A stretch of 64,000 nucleotides of DNA. Origin: Alosa alosa (Eukaryota; Chordata; Actinopteri; Clupeiformes; Clupeidae). The stretch lies in NCBI RefSeq assembly GCF_017589495.1, contig NC_063195.1, positions 9,112,279-9,176,278 on the forward strand, given 5' to 3'. The notes below the pieces were generated by a model. The model saw nothing but the letters and a program-made list of their open reading frames with translations. It did not search any database and was not told the DNA's origin. Position 1 is the stretch's first letter; every line of letters starts with the position of its first letter. Below, in pieces: positions 11,421 to 21,903 of the stretch. The position numbers were made by a program, and so were the translations under genes.

Positions 11421-13770
11421 TGCAGGAGGTTTGGACATCATATATGTCAAATAAAAAATGTAACGCTCAAATCGTGGATTGATCATGTCTTACGTTTCCC
11501 CAGTCTGCTATTTGTCCGGATAAACAGACCCCTCAGATTTTCCATCACTATGAGGTTATTGGAAATTGAACAATGCTCTATTAAAGGGCGGAAACTGATT
11601 TCCGATGCGGTTTTCTGATCTAAACAAAAAAAAATGTGGGGGATTCTCAAAGTATAAAACAAGATATATTGTCATTCAGAGATGTAAAATGATTAAAATC
11701 TCCAGAAAACAAAGTTGTGGAAACAGTTGAGTTGTCAAAAGAGAATAGCCTAAAATTACAACCTGAGGAGATTTATTTGACTAAAGGGGGCTTCGTAAGA
11801 TCGTGGAGCAAATTTTTAGAGAACGGTGTGAGCAGAACTGTTGTTACAGTTTTTTTTTCCTTCCATTGCTTAAGCAGAATTTTGAAATTTCAAATTCAAT
11901 TTTTTTTTCTTGAAAAACATCCCCAAATAACAGAATCCCTTACAAAATGAAACACTTGTTTTAAAATGAAACTCTATTTTGTTGTCAAATCACAAACACA
12001 CCAAATGATCCGATTACACTTGAATCATGTACACAGAGTAATGTACACTGTAAAATCTGATGTGTTAACTATACAACTACACTTTAAACAATTTGGAAAC
12101 CGATTGCCTGGAAAAGACAAGTAAAGGAACTTATCTAGATGAAGTTATACTAAGTAAGTAAGTCAAGTAAGTATTACTCAGTGCACATAAACATTTAAAA
12201 AAAAAACATCTGAATCTGACAATGTGAATCTGTCAATTTAATTGTGAATTCTGTTCAAAAAAATGAACGCACGCAAGAATGCTTACAGAGCAATGATGAA
12301 TGAATGAAATGCCCACCATTCCATGAAGAAAGTGTAACATTATGGAAATGAGCCTTATTAGGCTTATTATTAAGGATTAAAGGAGAGAGTTTATTATTTT
12401 ATACAGTTTATTATCACAAGTAGGAATGGATAAAATGTTGAAGGTCGCCAAATAATACTGTCCGGAACAGCAAGGCCTCACTATCACACGGAAACACAGA
12501 GCATCAGACGCCTCAATCTCTAAACTTAAGAGTACACGTGAAACCTCACCAAATTCACACTAGAGGCTAGCTTTAGGCAAGTGCCAGACCATTCAAAAAC
12601 AACCAGTCCCTTCAAAACAAGGTAGAATGCTACGTTTAGTGGAATTCCGTGTTAATTTTGGGGCTATAATGAGGGTTCGGTGCTATGTATGTATAAAGAA
12701 TGTGTGAGGCAGAAGACAATGACACAAGGAATCAGTGACACAAGGAATGTAACGACGCAGTCTTTTATTGACAACTGACATCCAATCTCAATATTAACTT
12801 TTGAATATAAAATGTTTGCTTTAGTTAAAGTAGTGAGGCTGATATGTCTACAGTAGGCCTATATACTCGAATACAATCTGGCTTTATGAAAAATTGATTA
12901 TTAAAGATAGATTATGCAGATGCAGGCCTTAATATGCCTATAAACCCTATAGGGTATTTTACACAATCTAACATACATTTCTCATGCAACCCCTTACTCA
13001 AACATCACCTTCTGCACAAACTAAAAATGTGTATTAAAAGCCTGAGTTTCATACATGCAGGGTGCACACTCTGTAATGTTTGTGGTAAATCTTGTCATTA
13101 TTTGAATGAAAACAGTTTAGCATTACATTCTATGTCAATGCAAAATTGTGGAAGTTAATGTGCTATATAAGGTGTATTAACAACTGGAATAATTACTTAA
13201 TAATCTTTAAGTAAGCAAGCAAGTTAGTTTGAAAGTTAGTTTGAAGCTCAAGTTAGTTTGAATGACTACATTTTGTTGAATGTGTGTGTGTGTCTGTATA
13301 CATGTTCATATGGATGTGTGTGTGTGTGTTTGTTTGTGAGTGTGTGAGTAACAACAACTTTCGTATGAACTTACAACTCAGAATATTATACAATATACAG
13401 TACAACAAACTTTACCAAGTTAATTTACTTACTTTTTCTAAGGCAACAGGTTTTCACAGTTTTTTAAGTAAAGTGAACTAATCACAATTTACACTGTAGC
13501 CTTTTCCTTATCCTCACCCACTTGACGAGAGAGTGTAGAAAGACGGCGGAGCTTCATTCTTCAGGCAACAGAAACACCTGATATACACGTTCTCATCATT
13601 TGTAGGTACAGAGCACCAAACCGCAGAGATACTCTCTTCTCCCTCCGTTTTACCTTTCAAACAGTTACTGATGATTCATTTTTGACACGTTTTAAAGTCG
13701 TACGATCTCAAAATGATGGGGTCCTTTGGAGGAGACCCCTCGATCTGTCCCGTCACAGTAGACTATAGGT
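11421..13770. other. Intergenic sequence, no recognised gene
   Basis: A plus frame at 11717-11950 (EEIYLTKGGFVRSWSKFLENG) is mildly protein-like but has no identifiable family. There is a short GT-rich stretch at about 13281-13330. A minus-strand AATAAA (TTTATT at about 12763) could serve a transcript from the 14061 exon. Nothing else is supported. Confidence 0.35.
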
Positions 13771-13828
13771 CTACAGACTCAGTTGCCCCAATTGAAAATA
13801 AAAGTCGTAGCCTAAAATGATATTACAC

Positions 13829-14061
13829 CATCTCTCTTTTCCTCCTAACTCGTTGGGAGGAGGATCTTGATATCTGGAGGTAAAAATGGGCTTCGGTTTT
13901 TTCCTTGCTGGAGCGTTCGCCAAGCCTTCGTCAGGTTTAGAAATCCTGTTTTGAGGAGTGACTGCTTCGCTAGACGGCCCCGCAACAGCATCCATATCAA
14001 TAATGAGCGCCTCTTCCTCACTGCCGCTAGCACTGCTGCCAGCACTCATTCTCTCAGCCAT
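13829..14061 (-). CDS. Hypothetical first coding exon (MAERMSAG...)
   Basis: An ATG at 14061 opens an acidic, serine-rich N-terminus (AGSSASGSEEEALIIDMD) followed by a basic patch (ARKKPKP) and then YQDPPPNELGGKER. A splice donor GTGTAA at 13828-13823 would end the exon; without splicing, the frame runs to 13771. The composition suggests a nuclear or DNA-binding protein N-terminus, or the start of a transposon protein. I do not recognise the family and found no downstream exon. It is preceded by the tandem-repeat block at 14080-14690, which may be its promoter region. Confidence 0.3.
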
Positions 14062-14079
14062 GTTTGCTCTTTCTCTCTA

Positions 14080-14690
14080 GCTCTTTTATCCTCTCTGTGT
14101 TTACGAGCCTCTGCGCTTGATGGCCTAGCGTGTCTTAATGCTTAAAGAATACCTACGTTTGCAACATAGGCTACATGTATGTAATCCTACACTACCCCTA
14201 TTGTGCTTGAACTTTTCAATCGCATGCCATAAGGCTTAAAAGAGAATTTTAAAAAGGTTGCCCGGGCCCGATTGCATCTGCTCCTTTTATCCTCTCTGTT
14301 TTTACGACCCTCGTCCTTGATGGCGCAGCGTGTCTTAATGCTTAAGGAATGTCTGTGTTTGCAACATAGGCTACATGTATGTAATCCTACACTACCCTCT
14401 ATTGTGCTTGAACTTTCAATCGCAGGCCATAAGGCTTAAAGGAGAATTTTAAAAAGGTTACCCAGTGCCTGTTTGCATCTGCTCAGCCATTTTCACACAA
14501 TGGCTAGCCTAGGTTTCACCTCTTATGCGCGCTGATGCTGCAGAGAAGGAGCATTTTAAAAAGGTTGCCAGGGGCCTGATTGCATCTGCTCCTTTTATCC
14601 TCTCTGTGTTTGCGAACCTCGTGCTTGATGACGTAGCGTGACTTGATGGTTAAGGAATGCCCCTAGGTTTGCAACATACATGTGCATGTG
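14080..14690. repeat. Three-copy tandem repeat, about 200-bp unit
   Basis: The core CTTTTATCCTCTCTG recurs at about 14082, 14283 and 14592. Each copy is followed by an AGCGTG-containing block, GTTTGCAACATA and, in the first two copies, a TTTTAAAAAGGTT motif. Units 1 and 2 are about 201 bp apart; unit 3 is offset by about 310 bp because of extra sequence. Such subrepeats just upstream of an ATG resemble the promoter repeats of some retroelements. Confidence 0.7.
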
Positions 14691-14769
14691 CAAGTTCAAC
14701 CCCTACCCCCTGCTGTGCCTGTACACTCAGCCTCTAACCCGGCCCACAGGCATTTTTGATTCCTCCCCA

Positions 14770-14864
14770 TTTGTTTGATCACGCCCCCAAACCTTCCCGC
14801 TTTTTCAGTCATTTTCAGTCAAACCGTCGGAGGGAGAAGACGTGCGACTAAGAGCTCCAGACTT

Positions 14865-14895
<31 letters not shown>

Positions 14896-15060
14896 TGAGT
14901 CCCATCCCCGGGACTCTGCCTGCCTGCCTGCCTCTGCCGGCTACTAGGCCCAGGGAATCACAGGGAATCCTAAGGAATCCCAAGCTCCCTGAGTTCAGAG
15001 CCCTCGCAAGCCACGCACGCCGCACAGGCCCCCGACAACAAAAATTAACTGTTCAACACG
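14770..15060. other. GC-rich segment with CT microsatellite
   Basis: This is a locally GC- and CpG-rich stretch with a CT run at about 14864-14887, a CG run just after it, and CTGCCTGCC repeats. It may be promoter-like, but no gene start was fixed. The open frames across it follow the base composition. Confidence 0.35.
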
Positions 15061-15264
15061 GTGCCCTCTCACACTCAGGTTGTGCTTTACAGACTTTTAT
15101 TTTAATTTCTTTTTATTTTTCAATAATACATTTAAAAAAAAAAAAAGGCATTACGTCTTTTATACATTTTTTAAAAAAAGTCTAAACTTTTTACGGTTTC
15201 AAGGTACAAAGCAAAGTTACACCGATGTTGCTGAAAGTTCCAGAAAAACAAAAACGGTCCCTTA

Positions 15265-15350
15265 TGCCTTGTATGATGTCATAAGACACGCCTGCAGAAA
15301 ATAAGACCTCCCCATCATGACGTCATAAGATACGCCTACCTCACGTGATC
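15265..15350. promoter_or_regulatory. Duplicated CRE-like block with palindromic CRE and E-box
   Basis: TGATGTCATAAGACACGCCT (about 15268) recurs about 51 bp later as TGACGTCATAAGATACGCCT. The second copy contains a perfect palindromic CRE, TGACGTCA (15318-15325), and is followed by a palindromic E-box, TCACGTGA (about 15341-15348). These are consensus sites for CREB/ATF and bHLH-zip factors. They lie about 240-320 bp upstream of the ATG at 15587. Function is inferred only. Confidence 0.4.
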
Positions 15351-15586
15351 AAGAATGATCTGGAAGGTAACGCCCCCCTGAATCAGCGCATTTTTAATTT
15401 GACCTCTGACCTTAATTAGGGGGCCCCCCATCCATCATCTTGACAGAAGGTGGATGTTATATCTCTCTCACGTCATTCTATTACAGTAACGATTGTCACA
15501 TTGAGATAGCATATTTGAATAATGAAGTGAACCCTCTTTGAACTCACAAAATATTTCAGCAAATTACTTAAAACCTTCTTCAGATC

Positions 15587-15625
15587 ATGGACCTGAGAGA
15601 GATACTGAGCGCAGCAGCCAATCGC
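15587..15625 (+). CDS. Possible 13-codon first coding exon (MDLREILSAAANR)
   Basis: ATG GAC CTG AGA GAG opens a 13-residue helical N-terminus and runs directly into a consensus splice donor, CGC|GTAAGT, at 15626. The CRE/E-box block lies upstream. It could be the first exon of a gene whose remainder was displaced by the SINE and DIRS insertions further right; no matching second exon was found. The start is reminiscent of SPT2-type chromatin proteins, but that is a weak impression from a few residues. Confidence 0.28.
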
Positions 15626-15654
15626 GTAAGTATTTTGGCTATATCCTATATATT

Positions 15655-15937
15655 GGCAGCCGTGGCCTACTGGTTAGCACTCTGGACTTGTAACTGGAGG
15701 GTTGCCGGTTCGAGCCCCGACCAGTGGGCTGCGGCTGAAGTGCCCTTGAGCAAGGCACCTAACCCCTCACTGCTCCCCAAGCGCCGCCATTGTAGCAGGC
15801 AGCTCACTGCGCCGGGATTAGTGTGTGCTTCACCTCACTGTGTGTTCACTGTGTGCTGTTTGTGTTTCACTAATTCACTGATTGGGTTAAATGCAGAGAC
15901 CAAATTTCCCTCACGGGATCAAAAAAAAAAAAAAAAA
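15655..15937 (+). mobile_element. tRNA-derived SINE, copy 1
   Basis: A tRNA-like head carries an A-box-like TGGTTAGCACT and a B-box GGTTCGAGCCC, followed by a conserved body (TTGAGCAAGGCACCTAACCC, CCGGGATTAGTGTGTGCTTC) and an A-rich tail. CTATATCCTA lies on both sides (about 15643 and 15950), consistent with a target-site duplication. Two more copies are at 26036 and 27371. Confidence 0.85.
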
Positions 15938-16139
15938 GTATACATACTATATCCTACTCCTATTGTTCTGTAAAAACATCCCAAAAGAATACTTTGAGTT
16001 CCAGGATATGTTTCAGTGTGTCTGTACAGTCTCCCTGTCTGTATGCAATCTGTGTCTCTCTGTCTCTCTCTTATATGCACCCACCTTTCTATTCATAGTT
16101 CAGCTATTCAGCTATATTCAGCTATTTGGTATGCTAATC

Positions 16140-16440
16140 AGATTTCATACAGCAAAATGGAACAAGACATTTGACACCCAATCTAGAGGCTACGTTGCAC
16201 CTGTATGAGTTGTGCCGCGTCTCCCGCTTGGTCCAGTTCCAGGAAGTCATACTCTCATTACAGAAAGTGTGAAAGTGGCAGGAAACCGAAAGCAAAACCA
16301 AAAGGAGAGGAAGTTATTTTTGTCTTTCTAAATTTACTCCACCACCTGATCTTCCACTGATATACATTATATTTGTCTGCTTGTGAGGTCGGGTTGGATC
16401 TTCTCACAAAGTGACACATGTATGTCACCCTGGTAAGAAA
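16140..16440 (+). repeat. Left half of a duplicated segment (paralogous to 37063-37160)
   Basis: CAGATTTCATACAGCAAAAT and CTAAATTTACTCCACCACCT, with CTCACAAAGTGACA, occur here and again at 37067-37160 in the same order and orientation. The 37 kb copy lacks about 16169-16326, which holds the GAS/ISRE pair. The right half of the segment resumes at 24300 after the DIRS element. Confidence 0.7.
16237..16293. promoter_or_regulatory. GAS and ISRE pair (candidate interferon-response module)
   Basis: TTCCAGGAA at 16237-16245 fits the STAT-binding GAS consensus TTCNNNGAA. GGAAACCGAAAGC at 16281-16293 contains GAAANNGAAA, the core of an interferon-stimulated response element bound by IRF factors. The two are 35 bp apart, as in promoters of interferon-inducible genes. 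No intact gene starts beside the pair. It may be the leftover promoter of a lost paralogue of the IFI44-like gene, because the surrounding segment is duplicated upstream of that gene. Confidence 0.5.
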
Positions 16441-16457
16441 TGATAGCTTCAGCGAAA

Positions 16458-16482
16458 GTTCTACTAGGAAGACTCGTAGTGT
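16458..16482 (+). repeat. Left inverted terminal repeat of the DIRS element
   Basis: The first 24 or so bases match the reverse complement of 24223-24247, then the two diverge. Confidence 0.75.
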
Positions 16483-16868
16483 AGCCTTTACTCCTCCCAT
16501 GCTTACACGGAGCCAATCTTAGCTGCCTACTTTGGGAAAGCCCCGCAATCCGATTCACTCATTCAATCAGCGCTAGCCTATAGGAATTCAGTGGGCTCTT
16601 TAAATATGTACCACCTAACACTGCTTCTGCTTCTCAGTACGCTGACTTTGACGTCCCATTGCAGTCGTCTTTGTTACTCTGACCAAATTGCGAAAATTTC
16701 AACCTTACCTTGCCATCTAGGGGCTGAACTCACGGACCATGTCTGTCGGTTCTCCTCTGCTCCGCATCGAGTCGTCCGACTCGGACGAGGACGTCGTTCC
16801 TCCAACCCAGCCCAAGAGGAGCGTCAGGTCGATCCAGGCCAAGTCCGACTGGGGCCGTTTCTCCGCTG

Positions 16869-19070
16869 TCAAGTCAAGTCAAGTCAAGTCAAGTCGGCTT
16901 TTATTGTCAATTTCTTTACATGCACTGGTCATACAAAGAATTGAAATTTTGTTTCTTACTTTCCCATGCAGACATAGACATGCTTTAAATACAGACATAG
17001 ACATACTATAGACATAGCCATAGACAATAAACATTAAATTAAAGTGCAAGACTGAAATATAGAACATGTATGTATCAAAATAGAAATATAGGACATATAT
17101 ATAAAAAAAAAAAGAGGTAGTTGTGTTGTATATTTATATAGTCTTAACAGTTACATGAAGTTTAAACTTGTGCTTGTGTGACCTGTATATTTACATTGAT
17201 ATGCAGTATGCAGTAATTTCAAAGTATATCAGGCTTGATGTGAAGCAGCAACACGTTTGGCTGCGCCAGTCTGAGTGCAGTTCCACATGGTGGTGTTGGG
17301 GGGTTTGGTAGACAGGATCCTAGTTTCCTAGGTTCCTGGTTGGCTAGTGGGTGGGGGGCTGTCAGTGATGGGAGAGTGGGTAGAGTGTTCAGCATCCTGA
17401 TTGCTTGGTGGATGAAGCTACTTGCCAGTCTGGTGGTGTGGGAGGCGGGAGGCTCCTGTACCCGCTTTCCAGAGGGCAGGAGGCTGAACAGTTAGGTGTG
17501 CAGGGTGGGTTGTATCCTTGACAATCATTAGTGCTTTACTTGGGTGGGCCGGGTGGTGTAAATGTCCTGCAGGGAGGGGAGTGGTGCTCCAATGATCCTC
17601 TTAGCTGTGTTAACAGTGCTGGAGGGTCTTCCTGTTCTGATCTGTGCAGCTTCATACACTGTGATGCTGCTGGAGGCGATGCTCTCGATGGTCCCTCTGT
17701 AGAATGTAGTCATGACAGGGCGTGGCACTTGCCTTCTTCAATTTCGCCAAGAAGTAGAGGCTGCTGGGCTTTCTTAGCCAGTGATGCTGTGTTGGTGGTC
17801 CAGGAGAGGTCGTGCAAGCTGATGTGCACCCCAGAAATTTTGTGCTGCTCACTCTCTCCACAGCATCTCCGTCGATGGACAGTGGTGGCAGTTGTTTGTG
17901 GCCTCTCTGAAAGTTGACAACAATCTCATTGGTCTTGCTGATATTTAGCAGGAGGTTGTTGTCTTTGCACCATTTAGCCAGCAGGTCTACTTCTTCTCTG
18001 TAGTGAGCCTCATGCCCTTAGTGATGAGGCCCACCAATGTTAAATAGATCCGCAAACTTCACCAGATGGTTGGAGCTGTGAGTGGTTGTACAGTCATGTG
18101 TTAGCAGTGTGAAGAGCAGGGGGCTGAGCACACACCCTTGAGGAGCCCGTGCTCAGGGTCAGAGTGCTTGAGGTGTTGTCCCGACCGCGTACTGCTTGTG
18201 GTCTCTGCAACAGGAAATCCAGCAGCCAGTTGCAGAGGGAGGTACTGAATCTAGCTTGTCCAGTTTGCTGATGAGTTGTTGTGGTATTATGGTATTGGAT
18301 GCTGAACTGAAGTCTATGAACAGCATTCTCACATATGAGTCTTTATTGTCTAAGTGGGTGAGGGCTGGATGGAGGCAGAGCAGATTACATCCTCCGTGGA
18401 TCGTTTGGCTCGGTATGCAAACTGGAAGGGTCCAGGGTGGGGGTAGGGTGGCTTTGATGTGTGACATGACTAGCCGTTCAAGCACTTCATGATTATGGGC
18501 GTGAGTGCTACAGGGCCGGTAGTCATTGAAGCATGATAAGCGATGATTTCTTTAGCGCGGGTATGATGGTGGCAGTTTTGAAAAGTGATGGGATGACTGC
18601 TTGCTCCAGAGAGGTGTTGAAAATGTCTGTAAAACATCCTTCAGCTCTTCTGCAGTCCTTCAACACTCGTCCTGGTATGTTGTCTGGGCCTGCTGCTTCG
18701 CGTGGGTTACTGGTGGCTAGTGTCCTCTTCAAGCTGGCAGAGGGACAGGTACAGGGGTTGGTCGTGGGGGGGAGGTGGGGTTTTCTGTGGGTGAGTGTCA
18801 TTTTGTGCTTCAAAGCGAGGTAGAAAAACTGTTCAGGTCATTTAGCAGAGGTGTTGTTCTCACAGCTCCGTGGCACGAGCTTGTAGTCAGTGATGGCCTG
18901 TATGCCCTGCCATAGGCTCTGTGCATCTCTGCTGTCTTTGAAGTGTGTTGTTATTTTTGTCTGTGTAATCCTTTTTGCCTTCCTGATGCCCTGGGACAGG
19001 TTAGCCCTCTCGCTGTTCTTAGGCCAAGGTTCTGTCAAGGTTCTGTCGATGCTCGATATGGCTCTGCGTT
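16869..19070 (-). mobile_element. Rex1/CR1-group LINE, 5'-truncated, inside the DIRS element
   Basis: The 3' end is marked by direct CAAGT repeats at 16870-16894, then a tail with TTTTATTGTCAATTTCTTTA. Coding remnants follow in minus-strand order: 19038-18838 (RIRKAKR-type spacer), 18813-18523 (palm region with AAGPDNIPGRVLKDC), 18485-18159 (MLFIDFSSASNTI), then C-terminal pieces to about 17528. The endonuclease region is missing, as in a 5'-truncated copy. No clear target duplication was seen. Confidence 0.75.
17528..19038 (-). pseudogene. Rex1-like reverse transcriptase remnants
   Basis: The palm motif reads FIDFSSASNTI, where the family usually has phenylalanine after FSSA; the change to serine, plus several frame breaks, shows decay. 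GPDNIPGRVL and IPQQLISKLD are recognisable RT blocks of the CR1/Rex1 group. The YADD-type catalytic box is not in an open frame. Inactive. Confidence 0.65.
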
Positions 19071-20758
19071 GACTGGCGGATTCCCTTCCAACGCCGCCTG
19101 CAGAAGGGTGACCTGGTGCTTCTGTACCTACAACGCCATCGGCAGTCCCGCTATCCCAGTCGTGGCTGGTCCGTCGGGTCCAGCTCCTGCTTCCGCCCGC
19201 TGATCCCGGCCCGCCGGGGAGGGCCTGGCCGCCCCCCCTAGAAAAACCCGCGCCAAGGCCAGGCCCGCGTCGCCCCGGCGCCGCGTGGGTGGCCAGCTGC
19301 CGCTCGGCCCCCGGCCCCTCCTGCCCCGGCTACCCCGCCCGATTGCGGCTCGGCCCGCCTCAGCCCATCCTGGATGCTGTTTTCTCCCTCGTTGCCCGGT
19401 GAGGGGCCATCGATTCCAGGATTCCAGGCTGGGGACCGGCGCCCGGCTCCTTCGTCATCCTCACCTCCCACGGCACCTCCGGCTCTCGACCTTTCTCCAG
19501 TGGCCGGCCTCCCTCTTGGCCCGAGCTGCAGCGAAGCTATTCCGCCTGCAGCGTCTGCGGCTGTTTCCCTCGCCCCGCTCGGCTGTGCCCGTCTTCAACC
19601 TGGCATCCGGCTCTCCCTGCTCCTCCGCTGGGTAGGGGGCCGTTGCTACCTCTGCGGTCTCCATCTCTCCGCCGCTCCGGCAAAACATCATTCAAAGGTA
19701 AAGGCGTTAATCTCGCTTCCTTGTTGTTGCCGTCTCCCGCTGTCGACCCGTCCAGCTCGTCGACCTCGCGGTGGCGTTTCAGTCATTCTCAAAAATTCCG
19801 ACCGAGCCTGTCGTTCTGTGACCGTGATTGCCTTGGCGTATGTACGCGATGTCCTCTGCAGTGCCTTCGATCGCCCGGCTGGAACTGGACCGCGTATCTG
19901 GCTATGATGGCAGATTTTAATCAGCGTTATGGGGGTACCCTGTTCTATCAATATCACAACTCGTTCTCAGCAAAGTCTGCTTCCTACATTTCCCTCTACA
20001 ATTCCGTCTAGACTGGTCCGTTGTCGACCGGGGCTGCTGGTCAGGCACTTCAGCGGTCAGCGATCGGCTCAGCTGCAATATTTGTAGCTCCCCACCCCCT
20101 TTCGGCCAGTCTGTGTCCTCAGACAGTCTTCAGCGCACCATCCGTTCCGGCCACTGCCGGGGGCGGCGTAAGGACTCCTCTCGATAGGCAGGTGACCCGT
20201 TTCCCTGCTTTAGCGGGCTCGCTATCTGCAACAATTTTAACAAGGCGTCTGCTCCCATACTAACTGTCTTTTCTCCCATGTCTGTAGCCAGTGCAAAGGA
20301 CCCTCATCAAAGTCCGTCTGCCCCGTCGCGTAAGGCAGCCCGGGAGGAAAGGTGGTTTCTGCAAAGAAATTCCTAGCGTCTCACCGTCCACGCCTATTAA
20401 TGTCTCCGTTTGTCATATTATCTCTCTGCCCATCCTGACTCTGTGTTTGTTGATTTTTGCTCACTGGTCTCTCTCAGGGGTTTAGGGTTGGTGTCCTGTC
20501 CCCCCTCTCTCTGGCTTCGTGTGGCTGGAACCTGCAGTCTGCCCTGGCGAACCTTCTGTTGTGTCGAACTTCTGTCCAAGGAACTTAATAAGGCTATGTT
20601 CTGTTACCTTTCTCTGTCCCTCCTTTCTGCCCCTTCGGCGTTAATTCCTCGGCGTGGCCACTGGAAATACTCCAGTAAGAAAAAGGCTGATTTTTGACAT
20701 GTCACCGCCTCCTCCGGCGTCTGGTCAGCGTTAATGACATGATTCCCCTCGAACCATT

Positions 20759-21790
20759 TTGGCTCCACTCGCTTCCGTCGACAATGCCATTTGCCTTATT
20801 AAAATGCGCTGGCAGAAGCTCTCCTGGCTAAGGCGACATCAGGCAGCGTTCAAGGTTATGCCGATTCATCCGCTGATTGGCGTTGTTCTCGTTAAGTTGC
20901 AGTCCAACTTTTATTTAAGCCGTGAGGCTCACGTTCGGCTGCAGGAGTAGTCCCCATATTTTCAATTGTCTGTCGGGAGCGCTGTGCTGGATTTTGCTCA
21001 ACGTCTGCCGTCTCCCGTTCGTCCTGCACCTCCTGGGCGATTTCCTGCTAATTGATTTCCCAGGGGTCTAGTTCAGGTCTGGGCGTCCTTGGCTGTGTTC
21101 TTGGGCTCGGTGTCCCTCTGTCGGGAGGAAGACCTGGGCCCTGTTCACTCTCTCGAATTTCTGGGCATTATCCGACTTCGGTTGCGATGCGGGCCTCCCT
21201 CCCGGGAGAAAAATTAGATAGGATTCGCGAGGTGTCCGCCTCATTTCTCTCCGTGGGCACGGTGACCAGCGAGACCTTCTCTCTGGGTCATCTGAATTTT
21301 GCCATCGCATCATTTTGCAGGGTCGGCTCCTTTATTTCGCCTGTTAATTCTGGCCCTCCGTTGTTAATTTGTCCGATCCGTCGCTTTCGACCTGGGTTGT
21401 TAGTGGATCTTGGTTTCTGGTCTAAATTACTTACCGAATGGAGCGGCATCTCATTCTTCTATAATGATCATCTGATTCGTCTCTCGAGCTGTTCAATGGA
21501 TGCGCTCCGTCTCACGGTTTTGGGGGGTTGTATAAAGGCGTGGTTACGCAGAGATGGTCTGGCGAATTTATGGAATTTTGCCTCCGATGCTGCAGCGTCC
21601 GCCCTCTTCGAGCTGCATCCCATCGTGGTAGCCTGCGTACTCTGGGGTACCCATTGGTCAAGAAAGCGCATCACTTTCTTCTGTGACAACGGCGAGGCAG
21701 TAGTGGCCATAAAGTAAACAAAGGTCGCCTCTCGCTGCCCTAAAATTATGTCCCTTTTAAGGAGGCTCACCTGGCAGTCTGTTATTCACA
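20759..21790 (+). pseudogene. DIRS reverse transcriptase / RNase H, broken
   Basis: The block HQAAFKVMPIHP (about 20845-20880) is the DIRS RT motif preceding the catalytic site. After a frameshift, 20959-21058 encodes LPFVLHLLGDFLLIDFP, where the usual catalytic LLDDFLLI pair has become GD, so one metal-binding aspartate is lost. From 21190 to 21717 comes the connection/RNase H region: LPGEKLDRIREVSASFLS, LGHLNFAIASFCRVGSFIS, SALFELHPIVVACVLWG and FFCDNGEAVVAI, where FCDN carries an RNase H acidic residue. A stop at 21717 interrupts it. Strongly diagnostic of DIRS elements, but dead. Confidence 0.78.
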
Positions 21791-21903
21791 ATTTCATCGC
21801 CAAATGCCATTCATGTCCCTGGTTATATTAGCGTTCAAGCTGGCGCCCTCTCTCTCCGTTTGCAGGAATTCCACCGGCTCTGCCCTTCAGCCAACAAAGT
21901 GGC

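Larger units (their letters stand above)
16739..19907 (+). pseudogene. DIRS gag-like ORF, split by a LINE
   Basis: The frame opens with MSVGSPLLRIESSDSDEDVV (16739) and becomes basic (QPKRSVRSIQAKSDWGRF) until the LINE begins near 16869. Past the LINE, from about 19071, a GC-rich proline/serine/alanine-rich coding texture resumes and continues in broken frames to about 19907. Low-complexity composition and position ahead of RT are what one expects of a DIRS first ORF, a nucleic-acid-binding structural protein. The assignment rests mainly on position. Confidence 0.5.

Noticed and set aside
14775..15185. 136-residue plus frame
   Set aside because: Driven by CT repeats and GC-rich composition; no domain or splice evidence.
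15655..15730. tRNA gene suggested by A-box and B-box
   Set aside because: The promoter-like boxes belong to the tRNA-derived head of a SINE; the body, A-rich tail and other copies at 26036 and 27371 show it is a retroposon.
19238..20263. Several overlapping GC-rich frames on both strands
   Set aside because: Only the plus-strand continuation of the DIRS gag-like region has support; the rest are frame shadows in GC-rich sequence.
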